This document shows, piece by piece, positions 34,690-47,612 of a DNA stretch of 64,000 nucleotides. The notes beneath the pieces were generated by a model. The model was given only the letters and a program-made list of their open reading frames with translations, was not told the DNA's origin and ran no database searches. Position 1 is the stretch's first letter, and each line of letters starts with the position of its first letter. Both the position numbers and the translations under genes were made by a program. Source of the DNA: Physcomitrium patens (Eukaryota; Streptophyta; Bryopsida; Funariales; Funariaceae); assembly GCF_000002425.4 (NCBI RefSeq), contig NC_037254.1, positions 14,109,850 to 14,173,849 of the forward strand, in the 5' to 3' direction.

Positions 34690-35460
34690 ATTATTGATAT
34701 GATACATTATTTTATACACAAGAATAAGGTCAACTAAGATGAGTATATACTAGCTATTCTTTAAATTGATTGTATGGCATATAAAACCACAAAGAAACTT
34801 TTACCATTCAAAATTGTATTTGATGTTCAATCCTTATTCTATATAGAATATATTATGTCCACATTTGATAAATTTATACTTTTGAAAGATTTGGCTACAA
34901 AAATACTCATGGCTTATGTAAAGCATCTCAAAAAAATTGAAGAATTGTACTGTCATACCATAAACAATATTGGGCATAGTTAAGAAAAAATATCAATTTT
35001 TTATTTAAAAAAATACAAATCTTGTAAATTTAAAGGTGACAACATAGTCATTTGGTATCTTAAAGATCCAAAATATTTGCAATGCCAAATTTAATGTACT
35101 TTGGCATGGACCATATAAGATACAACTTACATTTCTTAATAATATAATTCTATTAATCAATTAAAATAATTATCATTTTTATATCATTATTGTAAATGCA
35201 AATGAGATTTATAAATAAAAACTTGTAAGTTTGATTCTTATATGCTCGCAAGCTATTATTCTCAAGAACATTAATTAGATCCTTAAAATTAATGTCAAAT
35301 TAGAATCATCATACAATTATGATCTCAAATTGAATCTAACAATGATATTTGTAATCCGTCATTGGCACGGATATGATATTAATGAATGCATATAGAAGCC
35401 AGCAAAGAATCTTGCAAATACACCAAAGAAGATTGAGGCCTTTCATCAATGATACCCATT
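34690..35460 (+). pseudogene. decayed chromovirus integrase C-terminus and chromodomain
   Basis: 34774-34983 encodes the region after the integrase core (MAYKTTKKLLPFKIVFDVQS). Next comes a chain with GDNIVIWYLKDP (near 35030) and WHGPYKI near 35105, the GPY-type motif. Near 35350-35455 the frame reads HWHGYDINECI, KPAKNLANTPKKIEAFHQ and is cut by a TAG where TGG would give the conserved Trp. This is the second half of a chromodomain. It is followed by a family B LTR in the correct orientation, so family B LTRs probably belong to a chromovirus. Confidence 0.65.
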
Positions 35461-35541
35461 AAAAGAAAGATGAAGAATTGCAAGATCTATGATAGATGAT
35501 GACCACTCTTTATAGAACTCATCCCTAGAAGGAGATGTAAT

Positions 35542-36089
35542 GTCACGGACATATATATTTACTTTAATAGTTATTTATATGGTAAAGTAGAAATAAGTAA
35601 ATATAGTTTAATTTCATAAAGTCTTCTAGAGAAGCTTTTTAGAAGCTTTATAGACACAATTTTGACTTTAGATGTGTTTGTAGGTTAGAAACTTGGCCAA
35701 TAAATGAACCACGTATTGGTAGCTTGTAGAAAAACTTAACTTCATATAGTAGCTTGTGGAACAAGCTAAATACATGGTGCATACATAGATAACTTGTCTT
35801 ACAAGTTAAAACATGTGGCTAGCAAAGTCAATGCATGTTAGAGGTCCTATAGAATATTGCCACGTACCTCTTACTTAGAGAATATATATGGAGGCAAGAG
35901 TGAAGCCTTCTTCACTCTTATTAATGCCTTTCTAATCCTTAGTCTTATTTGAAGACTTTTAATCTTCTTGTTTTTTACAATAGCCATTCTAATTCAATAA
36001 GATATCATCTTTGAGTGGCTTTTTAGTTCTTTTTAGTAATACAAGAATATATTGAAGATTTTCTTTCTTCAAGATTCATATCCTTGATA
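35542..36089 (+). repeat. LTR of family B, copy 3 (3' LTR of the chromovirus remnant)
   Basis: It starts TGTCACGGACATATATATTT and ends TCCTTGATAA, and is the least decayed copy of the family. It is preceded by a purine-rich run (AGAAGGAGATGTA) and by the chromodomain remnant, as expected for a 3' LTR. Confidence 0.65.
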
Positions 36090-36101
36090 ATATGAGCTTA
36101 T

Positions 36102-36103
<2 letters not shown>

Positions 36104-36163
<60 letters not shown>
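36104..36163. repeat. (AT)n microsatellite
   Basis: About 29 perfect AT dinucleotides directly after the family B LTR. Similar shorter tracts occur at 46372-46388 and 55423-55449. Confidence 0.95.
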
Positions 36164-36165
<2 letters not shown>

Positions 36166-36169
36166 TTAA

Positions 36170-36810
36170 TGCCATATTTTTGACAAGCTTCAAAAAATTG
36201 TCGCAGATGTTGAATATGTTCTTTCTTGAGTCTATAGATGGTCCCATCATTAGATTATATTTTTTAAAATTTCATAAGGTATAAATTAAAAATAAATTAT
36301 ATTGTATGTTAAAATGTCATTGATATATTTTTTTTATATTGAATGATATTTGTTTAAATTAAAATGGTTTCTTTTTCATAGAATAATTAATTTTGTCTTC
36401 GTCGTCTACGGCCATAGCCACTTGGTAGTATTCCAAGAAACAATTGATGAAGCTATGCATTTCATGGCTTGCTACATTGTTAATTATTACTTCCATATAT
36501 GAGAGGAAATAATAATATTTTTTATAGCAATATTTAGCTTGAAGAAATTCACACAAATTTGTAGAATTTCTAATATTTTTGGAATAATCACTATGGAATA
36601 GAATCTAGAAGTTAAATAAACTTAACTTGTAGGAATTTGTCTAACTTCTACTTCATAATTTTTGCATAGTTGGGATTCATTTAATAATGCCTTTGTTGAA
36701 TTGATATGACATTCAAGACAAGATTAATTTGATGTTCTACTATTTCTATAGATATTCCTTTTAAATTCTCATGTAACCATGCAAATATGTCTTAGTATTT
36801 ATTGAACTAT
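36170..36810 (-). pseudogene. decayed RT of element E
   Basis: The minus strand reads, from about 36810 down: FAWLHENLKGI-like sequence, IVEHQINLVLNV, YSIVIIPKILEI, NNVASHEMHSFINCFLEYYQ (RT motif A region, with Asp replaced), and near 36180-36240 VYRLKKEHIQHLRQFFEACQ, the segment after the YxDD motif. It is the same gypsy type as element C, whose RT stops just before the VASHEM-equivalent. The copy ends at the (AT)n tract beside the family B LTR. Confidence 0.65.
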
Positions 36811-39035
36811 AAAATTCCGGTAGCTTTTATGATGCAAGCTGCATAAATATTTATCTTTATGTAATTCAAATTTGAAGATGTTTCAAGGTTAAGAAGTTTT
36901 ATATATTTTTTAGACTATATAACCATCTTGTGATTATTTTTCTTTTAGCTTGATGTACATTAATTATTCATTGATGATGGACTGATTATAAATTAAAATA
37001 AATTTCTATTAGTTAAAAGTCTATTTTAATTCACAACAATTTAATTATCTATTAATTTTATTATTTGATAAATATTATTTAATTTCTTTCTAATAATTTT
37101 TAAAATCCTCTAATTAAGAGCCAAATAAATCCCTGTAATAGGTGATTTATTCTAGTTCACAACTTTTAATAAATTTGTGGTCTAATTACATGAAATTTTC
37201 TTCTATTTCTTACTAAAAGGCCTTTAAATTTTCTAATTATTTTGAATTTTTTTCACATACCTAAAATAATAATATAAGCCACTTAAATAATTCAAAAATC
37301 ATATATTTGAAAGAAAATTGGATTTTATTATTTTATTTTATTATTATGTAATTTTTATTTTACTTTTTATTATCTAGTAATAAAAATTATCCAAACTAAA
37401 AATTTATCTAAGTATAATTTTCATCCAAAAATAAATTTCATCTACAAATAAAAATTTATTCAATTTCAATCAACATTCATCTATATTTTTCTATCTAATT
37501 TTGATTTAAAATCATTATTGATTTCATTCAAATAGTTCATTTAATCATGACCTAATCTCATCCAAGTTGACTTGATTCACTAAATGATTACATCCAAATA
37601 TTAAATTTTATTTAAATAAAAATTTCAATGATATCACCTTAGAATTGTTTTTTTAATTTTGATGTGGCCATAAATTCATTATATCTAAGGTGTTGAAAAG
37701 TTCAAGAATGTATTTCTATGCACCACTTTAAGTCTAGTATTAGACTTTAGGAGATCTTCCTTGATATAGATGAAAGCTTAAAATTGTGCTTGACTTCTCT
37801 CCAATCAATGCTCACAAACTACACATGTTTCTTCACTATGTTCTTAAACTATAATTTCTACAAAAAAATAGTATAATTACTAATTTTGATTCTATGTAGG
37901 CCTAATTTTTTTTAATACTAAATCAACTTAAGTTTTAGGTATATTATTGAAATATTTAGAATAGAAGATGACCATTCTAATTTAAATCAATGTTCAATTC
38001 TAATAACTTATTTTTTGTACAAGTTCTTTAGTTAATTCTTCTATCATGTGCCTTGCATATCTACTTGATTCAATAGCAGCATGAATTATTAAAAATTAAT
38101 TGCATTGCCTACCAAAAAGGCCACCAATAATAATGTATTGCAAGGCCACTAACTATCATATTTTAGGAACAATTGATAGAATCAAGCTATTGCCATTGAT
38201 GACAAAGAAGTCCATGATATTGCACAATGCAACAAGGATCTAAAGTTGAAAATGTGAAGCCATCTTTGGATTCCAAGAATTGACTGTTCTATATCCAATT
38301 CATAAGATTCTTTGGCAATTGATAATCACTTGTCCTATATTCCTATTATATATGTTATAATATTCAATTTATATTTTTATTATATATGATATAATATTCA
38401 ATTTTTATCCTTACTATATAATTATCTTAGCATTGAAACATGTATTATATTTAGTACCATAACTTGTTGAATTTGTCTCAATATCCTATATAGAATCTAA
38501 TATAATAACTATTATGTATCTAACTTGTATATAGCCATATCTAAGCCATATAATATTAGAACTTTGAATATTTTAGATTCTTTTAGATGCTTCTAAGATA
38601 CCCAATTAATGTCTCTAAGATACTTTTTACATAAAGATTTCAACTAGATTTTCTAAATTAACTATGTTTTTTCTACTAATACTATTTTACCTATATCTAA
38701 CTTCTCTAAATTAATCTTTATGTGAAAATTGCAATGTTGTACTCTCAATATATTTTTTTATTAGAAAATAACTAATGACTCAACTTAGTGACTTATACCA
38801 ATATTGGAGCTTGATAGTAAATTTTGTGAATACATCTAATTATTTATTATTTAATATAGCCATAATATTTGCTTTTATAATAAAAACCAAGCAGGGCTCT
38901 AATGCAAACAATTTTTTTTTTAATAAGGGTTTAATATAGAGGTCCAATTATTGCTTGTAATTTCTTGAATTATCAAGTATTTTTTTAAAATTATACAACT
39001 ATCAACATAGATACATGTGTATTGATGTTGAAGGT
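36811..39035. other. AT-rich interior of element E, unreadable
   Basis: Between the protease-like and RT remnants no conserved motif can be followed on either strand, although this should be linker sequence of the same element. No independent gene is supported. Confidence 0.4.
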
Positions 39036-39360
39036 GAATAGTGATTTTATTACTAAACTAATTATTAATTGCATTGATTTCTTCCAACCACGGTCTTTTT
39101 TAAATAATTGAGAAGTAACACTCATCAAGCATCTCAATTATAGAAAAGACAATTGGTATCCAAATCTCTTAGATTCTAATGATTATATTTTGTAATATCC
39201 CATTGAACCTTATACAAGCATTATTTGCCATATAAAGTATGAATAAAGCTATTTTAGGTTGAAAAAGTTTCAACAATAGGCAAATATAATTTGCCATGAT
39301 ATTAGCACCTGATCCTTTATCTATAAGTATATTAATTAACTAATATTTTTCAATTCAAAT
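39036..39360 (-). pseudogene. decayed protease of element E
   Basis: The minus strand reads KGSGANIMANYICLLLKLFQ, the retropepsin flap-side stretch FNGILQNIIIRI, and RPWLEEINAINN near 39040. These are in the same order as in many plant gypsy proteases (D-G-G-S-G-A-N, then G-I-L, then G-R-P-W-L). The catalytic Asp codon is altered. Confidence 0.55.
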
Positions 39361-39889
39361 TTTGATAATTGGAGTATTGAGATCTATAGATTTGGCATTT
39401 TAAGTCCATGACCACTTACAATGATAGTTTGAAATATGCCTTATATTTTAAATATGTTTATGTCTTGAGATTCAACTTGAGTTATTGAGTGAGTAAAATT
39501 GTAATGGAAATATTGTTAGATATATTATCAATTACAATTTCTTTGACATTGGAGTTGATTAACTTTGTGGCCTTGTCCATGCATAACTCTTGTTCTATTT
39601 ATTTGCAAATTTTATTAAAAAGCTCCTAATTTTTTGTAGTATATTGAAAGCAAGGTTTTCATTTCTTTTTTATAGGTATTTTGGACTTGTGTCGATTAGC
39701 TCAAGTATTTATTGTAATATACTTGGCTTTTATTCTTGATATTATTAATAAATAAGAATTTCTTTTATATTTTGATATTTTGATATTTTGTGCATATGAA
39801 AATTTTGCATATAATACAAATTTTGCTAATTTTGATATTTTGTCCATAGCTGCTATACATAAGTGTAGTTATTGATTTCGTCATTGCTT

Positions 39890-40460
39890 CCATATTCAAA
39901 ATACAAGCTTATTTGCATGAATTAGTTGCTTGATCTTCTATTGCATTCTAGATGAAACATATCATATTTAATTTCTTCTTTCAATTCTATGGTTGTAATA
40001 ATTGACTTTCTTCAAATATTATTTAAATAATTATTTGGATTTGAAGAATTCCACGAATGGTCTATAAAATGCATTTTGTAGTAATATTTACATATTGATA
40101 ATATTCTATCTAAGTTCCTTTGTTTGAATTTTTGTACAAATGGTAATAAGCATTTGATTTTAAAAGAAATTTTAATTATTTATTACATATTTTTAGATTG
40201 CATATACATCATGCCTTATTTGATACTATGTAGTAAGCTTTATTTGAACCACGAAGTTTAGATGCAATCACCAAGAATAGCATCAAGTTTTTTTTTATTA
40301 AATTTATAAACTAATCAAGATAATCTTTTACTATCTTATAATTGGCTTGCTTGAATTTTGACAATTTCAATATCATGTTATCATTGATTTTTATGCCTTT
40401 AAATCTTTTTACAAAGCTTTGTTCAAATTCTTCTTAAGTACCCTCAAACGTCTTATGAAT
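39890..40460 (-). pseudogene. decayed Gag of element E
   Basis: The minus strand reads EEFEQSFVKRFKGIKINDNM, KLSKFKQANYKIVKDYLD and SKLRGSNKAYYIVSNKA, a Gag-type helical region with stops. It lies directly inside the 5' LTR (40544-41138), so the Gag N-terminus and leader are missing. Confidence 0.5.
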
Positions 40461-40543
40461 GAATAATAAGAACTACAAAATATCCACTTCTTGTAATATT
40501 ATTCCAAAATTTTATTTCAATATTTTTAATGATAATACTTAGT

Positions 40544-41138
40544 TGTTGTATTACGTGAATTCTTACTCAAGAATGCATGGGGCACTTGGCTATGGAAGGT
40601 AAAGTTGTATTTTATAAATATCTAAGAAGCCTAATAAATTTCAACCATCTAAATACAAAGTAATTCGAATTTTAATTCAAAAGTACTTAAAGCCAATACA
40701 AAGTATACAAAAATACTCACTTTAATAACTTCAATCATATACAAATTCTAATTGCCTTATTACTTTTATAATTAGGTAATTTCAATTTCTCCTTACAAGC
40801 CCTAATCCTAGTCGATGAACTTCAATAAGCTGAAATTCTTAATCTAACTATCCACTTGCTGCAAAATTTTGCATACAAATACCATTATAAGTCATATATA
40901 TGTTCAAAAAAAATTCAGCTCAATCCAATCTACAAATTCTGAGGAAAAGTCCAAAAATTATGCTCATATTACTTGGTTGCCACCTTGAAAGTTGATGCAA
41001 ATGTTCCAATAGCAATTTCTTCTACTCCAACCATTAACTTCAATTCAAAATCAATGTATAGTTTGATCTTGAAGTCTTCTACTATTATACCAAATTTTAC
41101 CTTAATCCAATCAATAGATCTTTAAATATCATAGAAAT
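40544..41138 (-). repeat. LTR of element E (5' copy)
   Basis: Paired with 32487-33100. It abuts the RT remnant of element H at 41150, so element E probably inserted into, or replaced the 5' part of, element H. Confidence 0.65.
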
Positions 41139-41149
41139 CCTATGCGTAG

Positions 41150-43600
41150 ATGATCTTCTTGACCAACTTCAAGGTACAACTATCTTTAGCAAATTAGAAC
41201 TTTTGAGTGGCTATTAATAGATACCTATCATAAAAGAGGATAAAAAAGATGGCATTTTGTACATGCTATAGATATTTAGAATGGCATATTTTATCTTTTC
41301 GTCTCACCAATGCTCCAACCTCTTTTATAGATCACATGAACAAATTATTTTGGAACCTTTTAGATAAGAATATAGTTATTTTTATTGATGATATCCTAAT
41401 ATATAGTAAAATTCTTAAGGAGTATGAGCAATATCTATGGGAAGTATTGCACCAATTGTAAGATGGTCACTTTTATTACAAGTAATCAAAGTCTAAACTT
41501 TGAAAGATGAAAGTCACCTTTTTAAGGCATGTGGTGTCTTCTAAAAGCGTGCGCATGGAGCAAGATAAGATGAAAGCAATGAAGGATTGGCCAACCCTCA
41601 AAATACTTCTAAAGTTTGCTCATTGTTTGGCCTTGCTAGATATTATTGTCATTTTGTTCTACAATTTGCACACATTGCTACCTCATTGACAAGCCTATTG
41701 GAAAGAATGCCCTATTTGAATGGAAACTGGAGTACCAAATCACCTTTGGTAGATTGAAAGAGACACTCATTAATAATCTAATATTGTAATTGTATAATCT
41801 CAACCTTCCTTGTGCAATTGACATTAATGCTTTTGACTTTGCTATTCGAGTAGTTTTTTAAGAAGACTTTGATACAAGTCTTTAATTCATGGAGTATGAA
41901 TCACACAAGCTTAGAATAGCATAGCGCATTTACATTGCATATAAATGAGAGCAATTAGTGATGATACATGCCACACAGGTGTGGTGACACTATCTGTTGG
42001 AGAAACCAGTGATTTTTTGGACTAAACATCAATTATTGCTACATGATTAGTATTTAAAAAATATGCTAAATAACTTATTTCAGGATCAAAATTTGAAGAC
42101 CAAATTGAGAGATAAGACAAAAATCACTACTATTAGTAATATCATTTCAAACCTAACTAAAGAAGCAAAATGGAAGGAAGCTACACATTGAAATGTTCAT
42201 TTCAAGATGGTTAAGAATTGATTAAAGGTGGACAATGTACAAAATTAAGATTATAGTTTTAGTGATGGCTTATTCTATTTCAAGAAACAAATTTATGTAC
42301 CTAATAATGCTATACTCTAGACATGCATACTTCAAGAAGGATATGACATTCTAATATTTGGGCATCTAATGCATGAAAATACTCTAAAATAGATTTCAAA
42401 GACATGATTTTAGAGAAGTTTGGATTGAAATGTTTGAGCTTTTAAGTACTCTTGCAAGTTATGCTAATATAACAAAGCATATAATGCAACATCTCTTGGA
42501 CTATTACAACAAATTCTACTATTTATGATATGTTGAAAGCAAGTGACTATAGATCTTATTATGTATTTGCTATGGATGCCTTACAATCACACCACAATTA
42601 TTGTCTTTATAAACCAACTCTCAAAGAAACTTTATTTGGCGACAATGCGCTCAAATATTGATGTTTCAAAATTTACATGAGTCTTCTTTGATATTATCTT
42701 TTATTACTATGGATTACTTCATGTCATCATTTTAAATTGAGATCTATACTTCATGGGAAGTTTTTGGTAGATCTTGTTCAAACTACTAAGTTCATGTCCA
42801 CGGCCTTCCATCTCCAAATAAATGGACAAATAAAGCATGCAAATCGGACCTTTGACGATATAATATGGATATTTGTGGTAATTCATTATAATAATTGAGA
42901 TGAATATTTTATGTCCTTAGAATCTGCTTACAATAATAGTATTCAAGTAAGTATTTGGTATTTATCGTTCTTCTTTAATATTAGTCAATATCCAATTATA
43001 CTAATAATTTTCTATTGTCCTATTGACACCAACAATCTGACAATGAAGGAGTTTATACAATGGCTTACAATAGCCTTACAAAAAAAACAACACTGCTTTA
43101 TCCCACACAATCAACAGAAGGAATATGTGGATAACCACCAGTAATATAAGACTTTTTGAAAAGGTAATTAGGTGTTATTCTCTAATACCAGCTTGCTACT
43201 TACTACATCAATCCAAATCCATAAATTGGAATTTTAGTGGCTTGGACCTTTTTGCATTTTTGTAGTAATTTATGATGTTATATAATGCCTTGAGCTTCTG
43301 CCATATAATTGGATCCATTCAATCTTCTATGTTTTGTAACTTAAGGAATTTCACATCAAGCTAAGGTACTTTTTGAGTTGGCACTAATTACCACCATTAC
43401 TAGTTGTAGTTGATGACTAATAAGGATATGAAGTGGACAATATTTTGGAGTATTGCTACCTTCGCCATATTAATAGGCATCCACAATTTTAGTACAAAGT
43501 CTTTTGGAAAAGTTATCCTATCCATGATATAACGTAGAAACTTGCACAAAACTTCATTTATTGCCAAGAAATAATTTAGAGATACCGTCAAGAGAGAAAC
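41150..43600 (+). pseudogene. decayed plant-type gypsy pol, element H (RT, RNase H, integrase)
   Basis: RT enters at DDLLDQLQGTTIFSKLELL (41150-41210). 41249-41461 then holds HILSFRLTNAPTSFIDHMNK and IVIFIDDILIYSK, so the FIDD catalytic pair is intact, and 41507-41600 holds FLRHVVSSKSVRMEQDK. Broken RNase H sequence follows to about 42000, and integrase pieces lie around 42300-43150, including FMSTAFHLQINGQIKHANRT near 42795. The C-terminal part runs to about 43400. The family matches the element starting at 61369 (same RT entry sequence and LTR). Gag and protease are missing because the copy is cut at the LTR of element E. Confidence 0.75.
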
Positions 43601-43618
43601 AAGTACGTTCCGCATTAG

Positions 43619-44116
43619 TGGACGGAAATTAATTATAATAGAATATAGATAAGATATTTTTATTTATTGATATATAAGAATAGATAATTGGAGCCATGTT
43701 TGAGAAATTTATAGAAGTTTTTAGAACTATGGCTAGATTAGTGGACTATATAGGATCTACCATGGAATATTTTAGATAGAGCTTAAGGCAGTTATTTAGG
43801 TATGTTCTATTATAGAACATTCTAAAAAGAACTTTGGACGAATATCTAAGTGGAGTCTACCATTAAAAATATTCTAAAAAGTTTTAAGATGGTTGGACAA
43901 AGTATAAATAGGATTGGTCGGGGCTATTTAAGCACTTGATTAAGTATGGCTTCAAATCTTTTGTATTAGTAAAAGTTTGATTTTGCATTTTCCTATTAAT
44001 TCTATTCTATTTTTTTTATTATAATCTATTTTATCTTATATTGTGATGGAATTTATGTTGTTGTGGATTAGAATAGTCTTTAGATTTTTGAGATAGTTTA
44101 GTTTGATTCTATTTCA
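43619..44116 (+). repeat. 3' LTR of element H
   Basis: Matches 61369-61841 (ATAATTGGAGCCATGTTTGA / GTAATTGGAGTTATTTTTGA, TATAGGATCTACCAT, then GATTCTATTTCA at the end). It ends TTTCA at 44116. Confidence 0.7.
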
Positions 44117-44149
44117 GTTAATATCTACTATAATTATATATATTTTGAT

Positions 44150-44990
44150 ATATTTATCAAAATCACCCATATAATGATAAATAAGATATTTAAAGTTGAA
44201 TTGTCTCAAATTGATCACTATTATTAGAATTAAAATAGAAGCTAAGGATGGAATTTTTCATTGAATTTTGTTGTGGTCTTCTTCTATTTCATTATTTGAT
44301 TTCCATATTTAGAATACTTAAGATTTAAGCCATGAAATCATGATGACTTGTATGAGTTTCTTATAATATTATGATATTTCTTCTAAAGTTATTTTCATGC
44401 AATCTTCCATTATTGTGGTATATTATTGTAATCAACTTTTTAAATCTTTGACCTCTTCAGAGGCACTAGCAATCTTTCTTGGATTCTTCTTGCCAAATTC
44501 AATTTGGTTGTCATGGACATATAAGTAAAGAAGGTTCTAAAAGATTCCAGAAGGTTTCAATAGATTCTAAGAAAGTTCTAGAAGGTCATAGAAGGTCCTA
44601 GAAGGTTCTATGAGGCTTTAGATAATTTAAGAAGTTTCTGAAGAAGGATCTTAGGCTTACTTTGTTCTCAAGCCTCATAAAAACTTCTTAAGTAGCTTCC
44701 TAGGATCTAGTATATATAAGAGTTGAGATTGAGGGGATCCTCAGTCTCGACAACTCACTTCTTGTGGTCTAGCCAAGACCTTCTTGCCTTCTATGTAGTT
44801 GTTGTTTTAATGTTGAGTTAACTCCATTCTTTGATCTTGAATCCTTGTCTTCTATATGGTCCCTAACATTGGCTAGGAAGAATTCTTTTTGTATCTCCTC
44901 TTGCTTTAGTTTCTTGCTCATTTTGCTTGTAGATCTTATATTCATCCTCCGCTAGTTTCTCTTAAGGTTTTGTCATTTGATACACCGCGA
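44150..44990 (+). repeat. composite repeat R-K, copy with heat-shock-like array
   Basis: R (about 44160-44500) followed by K (about 44525-44985) recurs in the same order at 60590-61345. K shares TAGTATATATAAGAGTTGAG, the TCTCGACAACTCACTTCTT-type block and TTGCTCATTT-type sequence. A TATA-like TATATATAAG is at 44711-44720. The layout suggests an LTR with its promoter; no internal region was tied to it. Confidence 0.5.
44530..44610 (+). promoter_or_regulatory. heat-shock-element-like array
   Basis: 44571-44610 is four tandem decamers of the form GAAGGTTCTA: GAA-AG-TTC-TA-GAA-GG-TCA-TA-GAA-GG-TCC-TA-GAA-GG-TTC-TA. That is eight contiguous 5-bp modules in strict alternation, six of them perfect GAA or TTC. 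44530-44558 adds GAAGGTTC and TTCCAGAAGG. The array lies about 100 bp before a TATA-like box. Alternating nGAAn units are the binding site of heat shock factor trimers. Whether it works is not known. Confidence 0.6.
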
Positions 44991-45004
44991 CATAGTTGCC
45001 AAGT

Positions 45005-45420
45005 ATTACTTAGACTTTTGAGATTACTGGCAAGTATAAGATAAGACCTTACATGATCAAATTCCATATATATATATATAATGATTAAAAAAGAAACAAG
45101 GCCCAATTTATTATTTGGTTAAAATCTCACAACTTTTAGCCCAACACTATCTAATTTGTGGTACTTCTACTCAAGACCTATTAAGTACTGTATTACTTCT
45201 CAATTACACTATTGTATTTTTTCTAACCCTTAAATAACTTTCTATCTTACGCCATCCTTGTTAATTTTTGCGGCTCCATAATAGCACTTTATTTCCTTGT
45301 TTATTGCTCCTTTGATGCTATGTTGTCAAAGTACTTTAGTAAGGATCATTTACTTGCAAGTATAGACTCCTTAAATATATAACACTATCATAGTGAAGTA
45401 TAATCAGCTTAGGGGGGTAA
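45005..45420 (+). repeat. repeat F, right copy of a pair
   Basis: Pairs with 30495-30910. It is the less decayed copy and still carries CTTAGGGGGGTAAAAAAG at its right edge (near 45411), a purine-rich stretch. Confidence 0.5.
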
Positions 45421-46600
45421 AAAAGATAAAGAGATAAAGTACCCTTCTTATTAGTCAAATGCAAAGAAATCCATATTATAATCACAAAATAAATAGCCTT
45501 ATATGACTTACAAAAAAGACATTTAGTTTAATATTATGACAATTCTTTTGCATCCATCAATACGGATTTTCTACTAGTGTATATATCAATGTATATACAA
45601 ATAAATTATACAATACATCCTTATGTAATTAAATTAATCTTTAATAATATTTTTTAAAATTTTAAACATAGTTTAAATTTAATAAACATAATTTTAATCT
45701 CACAAGATATGCAAAATATTTGTGAGTTGGTGTTACTAAAATTATTATTTTTTTCTTATTTTATAATTTGAAAAAAAATAATAAATAAAAATATTATACA
45801 TCTATGTATATAAAATATTTATTTATAAAAAAAAATCAAAAACATCCAAATTTTAGTTTTTATATAAACATTATAATTTTTTAAACATAACAGCATCAAC
45901 AAATAATTTTAACACCATTATTTTTAAAACGATAAATTTTAAATATAAATAATTCAAATAAACATTGATTAAATTTTATGTAAATAAACTATTTTTAATA
46001 TTTTAAAAATAATTTCTGGTTTACTTTTAATACTTTAAATTGGTGTTGGAATTTAAAATTTAAATGCAAAATAAATTTTAATTCGTGTCATCAGACATTG
46101 AAGTTATTAATAATTATACTATTAATAACTGGATATTTAATGTGTAGAACTTGTAAGTTATTCTTCCTAAAATAAAATTTATTTTATTTCATATTGTAAA
46201 AACACAAAATATCCTATAATTTATCCACAACATAATACAGAAAATAAAACTTAGAACACATCTAGAGTTTTGTTTTAATCTTTTTCATATTTTAAAATAT
46301 TTATACTCTCGACTTTTATGTATGTATTTGGAGTCCCCGTCACATGTTAAAGGATAAATAATAGCTTTTTTCATATATATATATATATAACCATAATCTT
46401 TTAGAATTTTATATTTTGTGTGAGATCAATGAAAGCCAATCACATGTTTGTTGAAATATTCATACTGGTGTTAAAAGTTTTGCATTAAAAAGCTGATGGA
46501 TGTTTTTGCATGTTTGTTTGTTTGTTTGTTTGTGTGTTTGCATTAATTTAATTTATTATAAAATATACATAAAGTTGCAATGTTCTCATAGTAAATGATT
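45421..46600. other. AT-rich intergenic sequence, no gene seen
   Basis: Very AT-rich with homopolymer A and T runs, an (AT)n tract at 46372-46388 and a GTTT repeat at 46511-46532. No ORF or domain is seen. Composition changes sharply to GC-richer near 46600, where the gene island starts. Confidence 0.5.
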
Positions 46601-47580
46601 CCAAAGAGCAAATGGAATTGCTATTGTAGGGCTAAGTAAGTATGGCCATGAAGCGCAATGATAAATAAAAGGGGGACACACACATATAGTCATAAAACAT
46701 TGGGCCCAGTACTCACTCACTCCACACTTGCCCAGCACCATGACAAAGAAGCATGAATAGATGAATGCAATGGGGAAATGAATGAACGAATCCCGTAATG
46801 GATGAACCCTCCACTGCCAAACCTCCTTTGGGTGACACCGCGATTCCAAGGAGACCAGGAACTGGAACATCGGCGTGCGTGTGAGAAAGGGCGCGGCAAG
46901 GAGAGATCAGAGTTGGGGAGGGGGTAAGACTCGTGGGCCTAGTTGGACCCCCACCACCCTGGGACTGGGTCGGCTATAGAGAGAGAGAGGTACGGGTATA
47001 GGGTTGGTCGCGGGTATAGGTGAGGGAGGTATTGTGGCAGTGTCAGCACCAGCACCAGCACCACAGGACCGCCATCGTCACCAGGCTGACCTCCATGGCC
47101 CGACCCGCTCGTTACCGGTCAACGCAGGAAGGAAGGAAGGAAGAATGTATGTCAAGGAAGGAGCTCAGGAATGATTCTTCATCCAACTAGAAAGGGGGGG
47201 AGGGGTAGAAGTGTTAAACCCAACACTATTGTATTCTTATGCTTATTATTAATATTATAGATTTACTTAGAGTGCTCGGAGGGGGATAGGGGAGGGAGGG
47301 GGGTTGAATGCGGATCTGTTCGGGGCGAGTTCCCCGCCTTGCCCCACCCTTTCTCTCTGTTCTCTCCTCTCTCTTTCTATTTTATATTTTATTGTAGCCA
47401 GTGGTCACGTTAATTAATTAATTACGATCCCTCCTTCCTACTCCTCCTCTTTTACCTTTTTTCATTTTTTTTTTTTTTTTTTTTCCTGCTTTACTACTGC
47501 TACGACTGCTACTAGGACAACGACTACTTATTACTACTACTGCTACCAGCACTTCTACTTCCACTACTCGTCTACAGTGG
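46600..47580 (+). promoter_or_regulatory. probable promoter region of the ARM/TPR gene
   Basis: A GC-richer block with GA- and CT-rich runs, no domain-bearing ORF, and motifs of plant promoters: GGGCCC at 46706 and TGGGCC at 46934 (site II-like). A T22-like run lies near 47468. The transcription start is not determined; the telo box at 47613 suggests it lies near 47.4-47.6 kb. Confidence 0.4.
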
Positions 47581-47612
47581 GCATCGCCACCCCACCCTCT
47601 CTCTCCAGGTCA

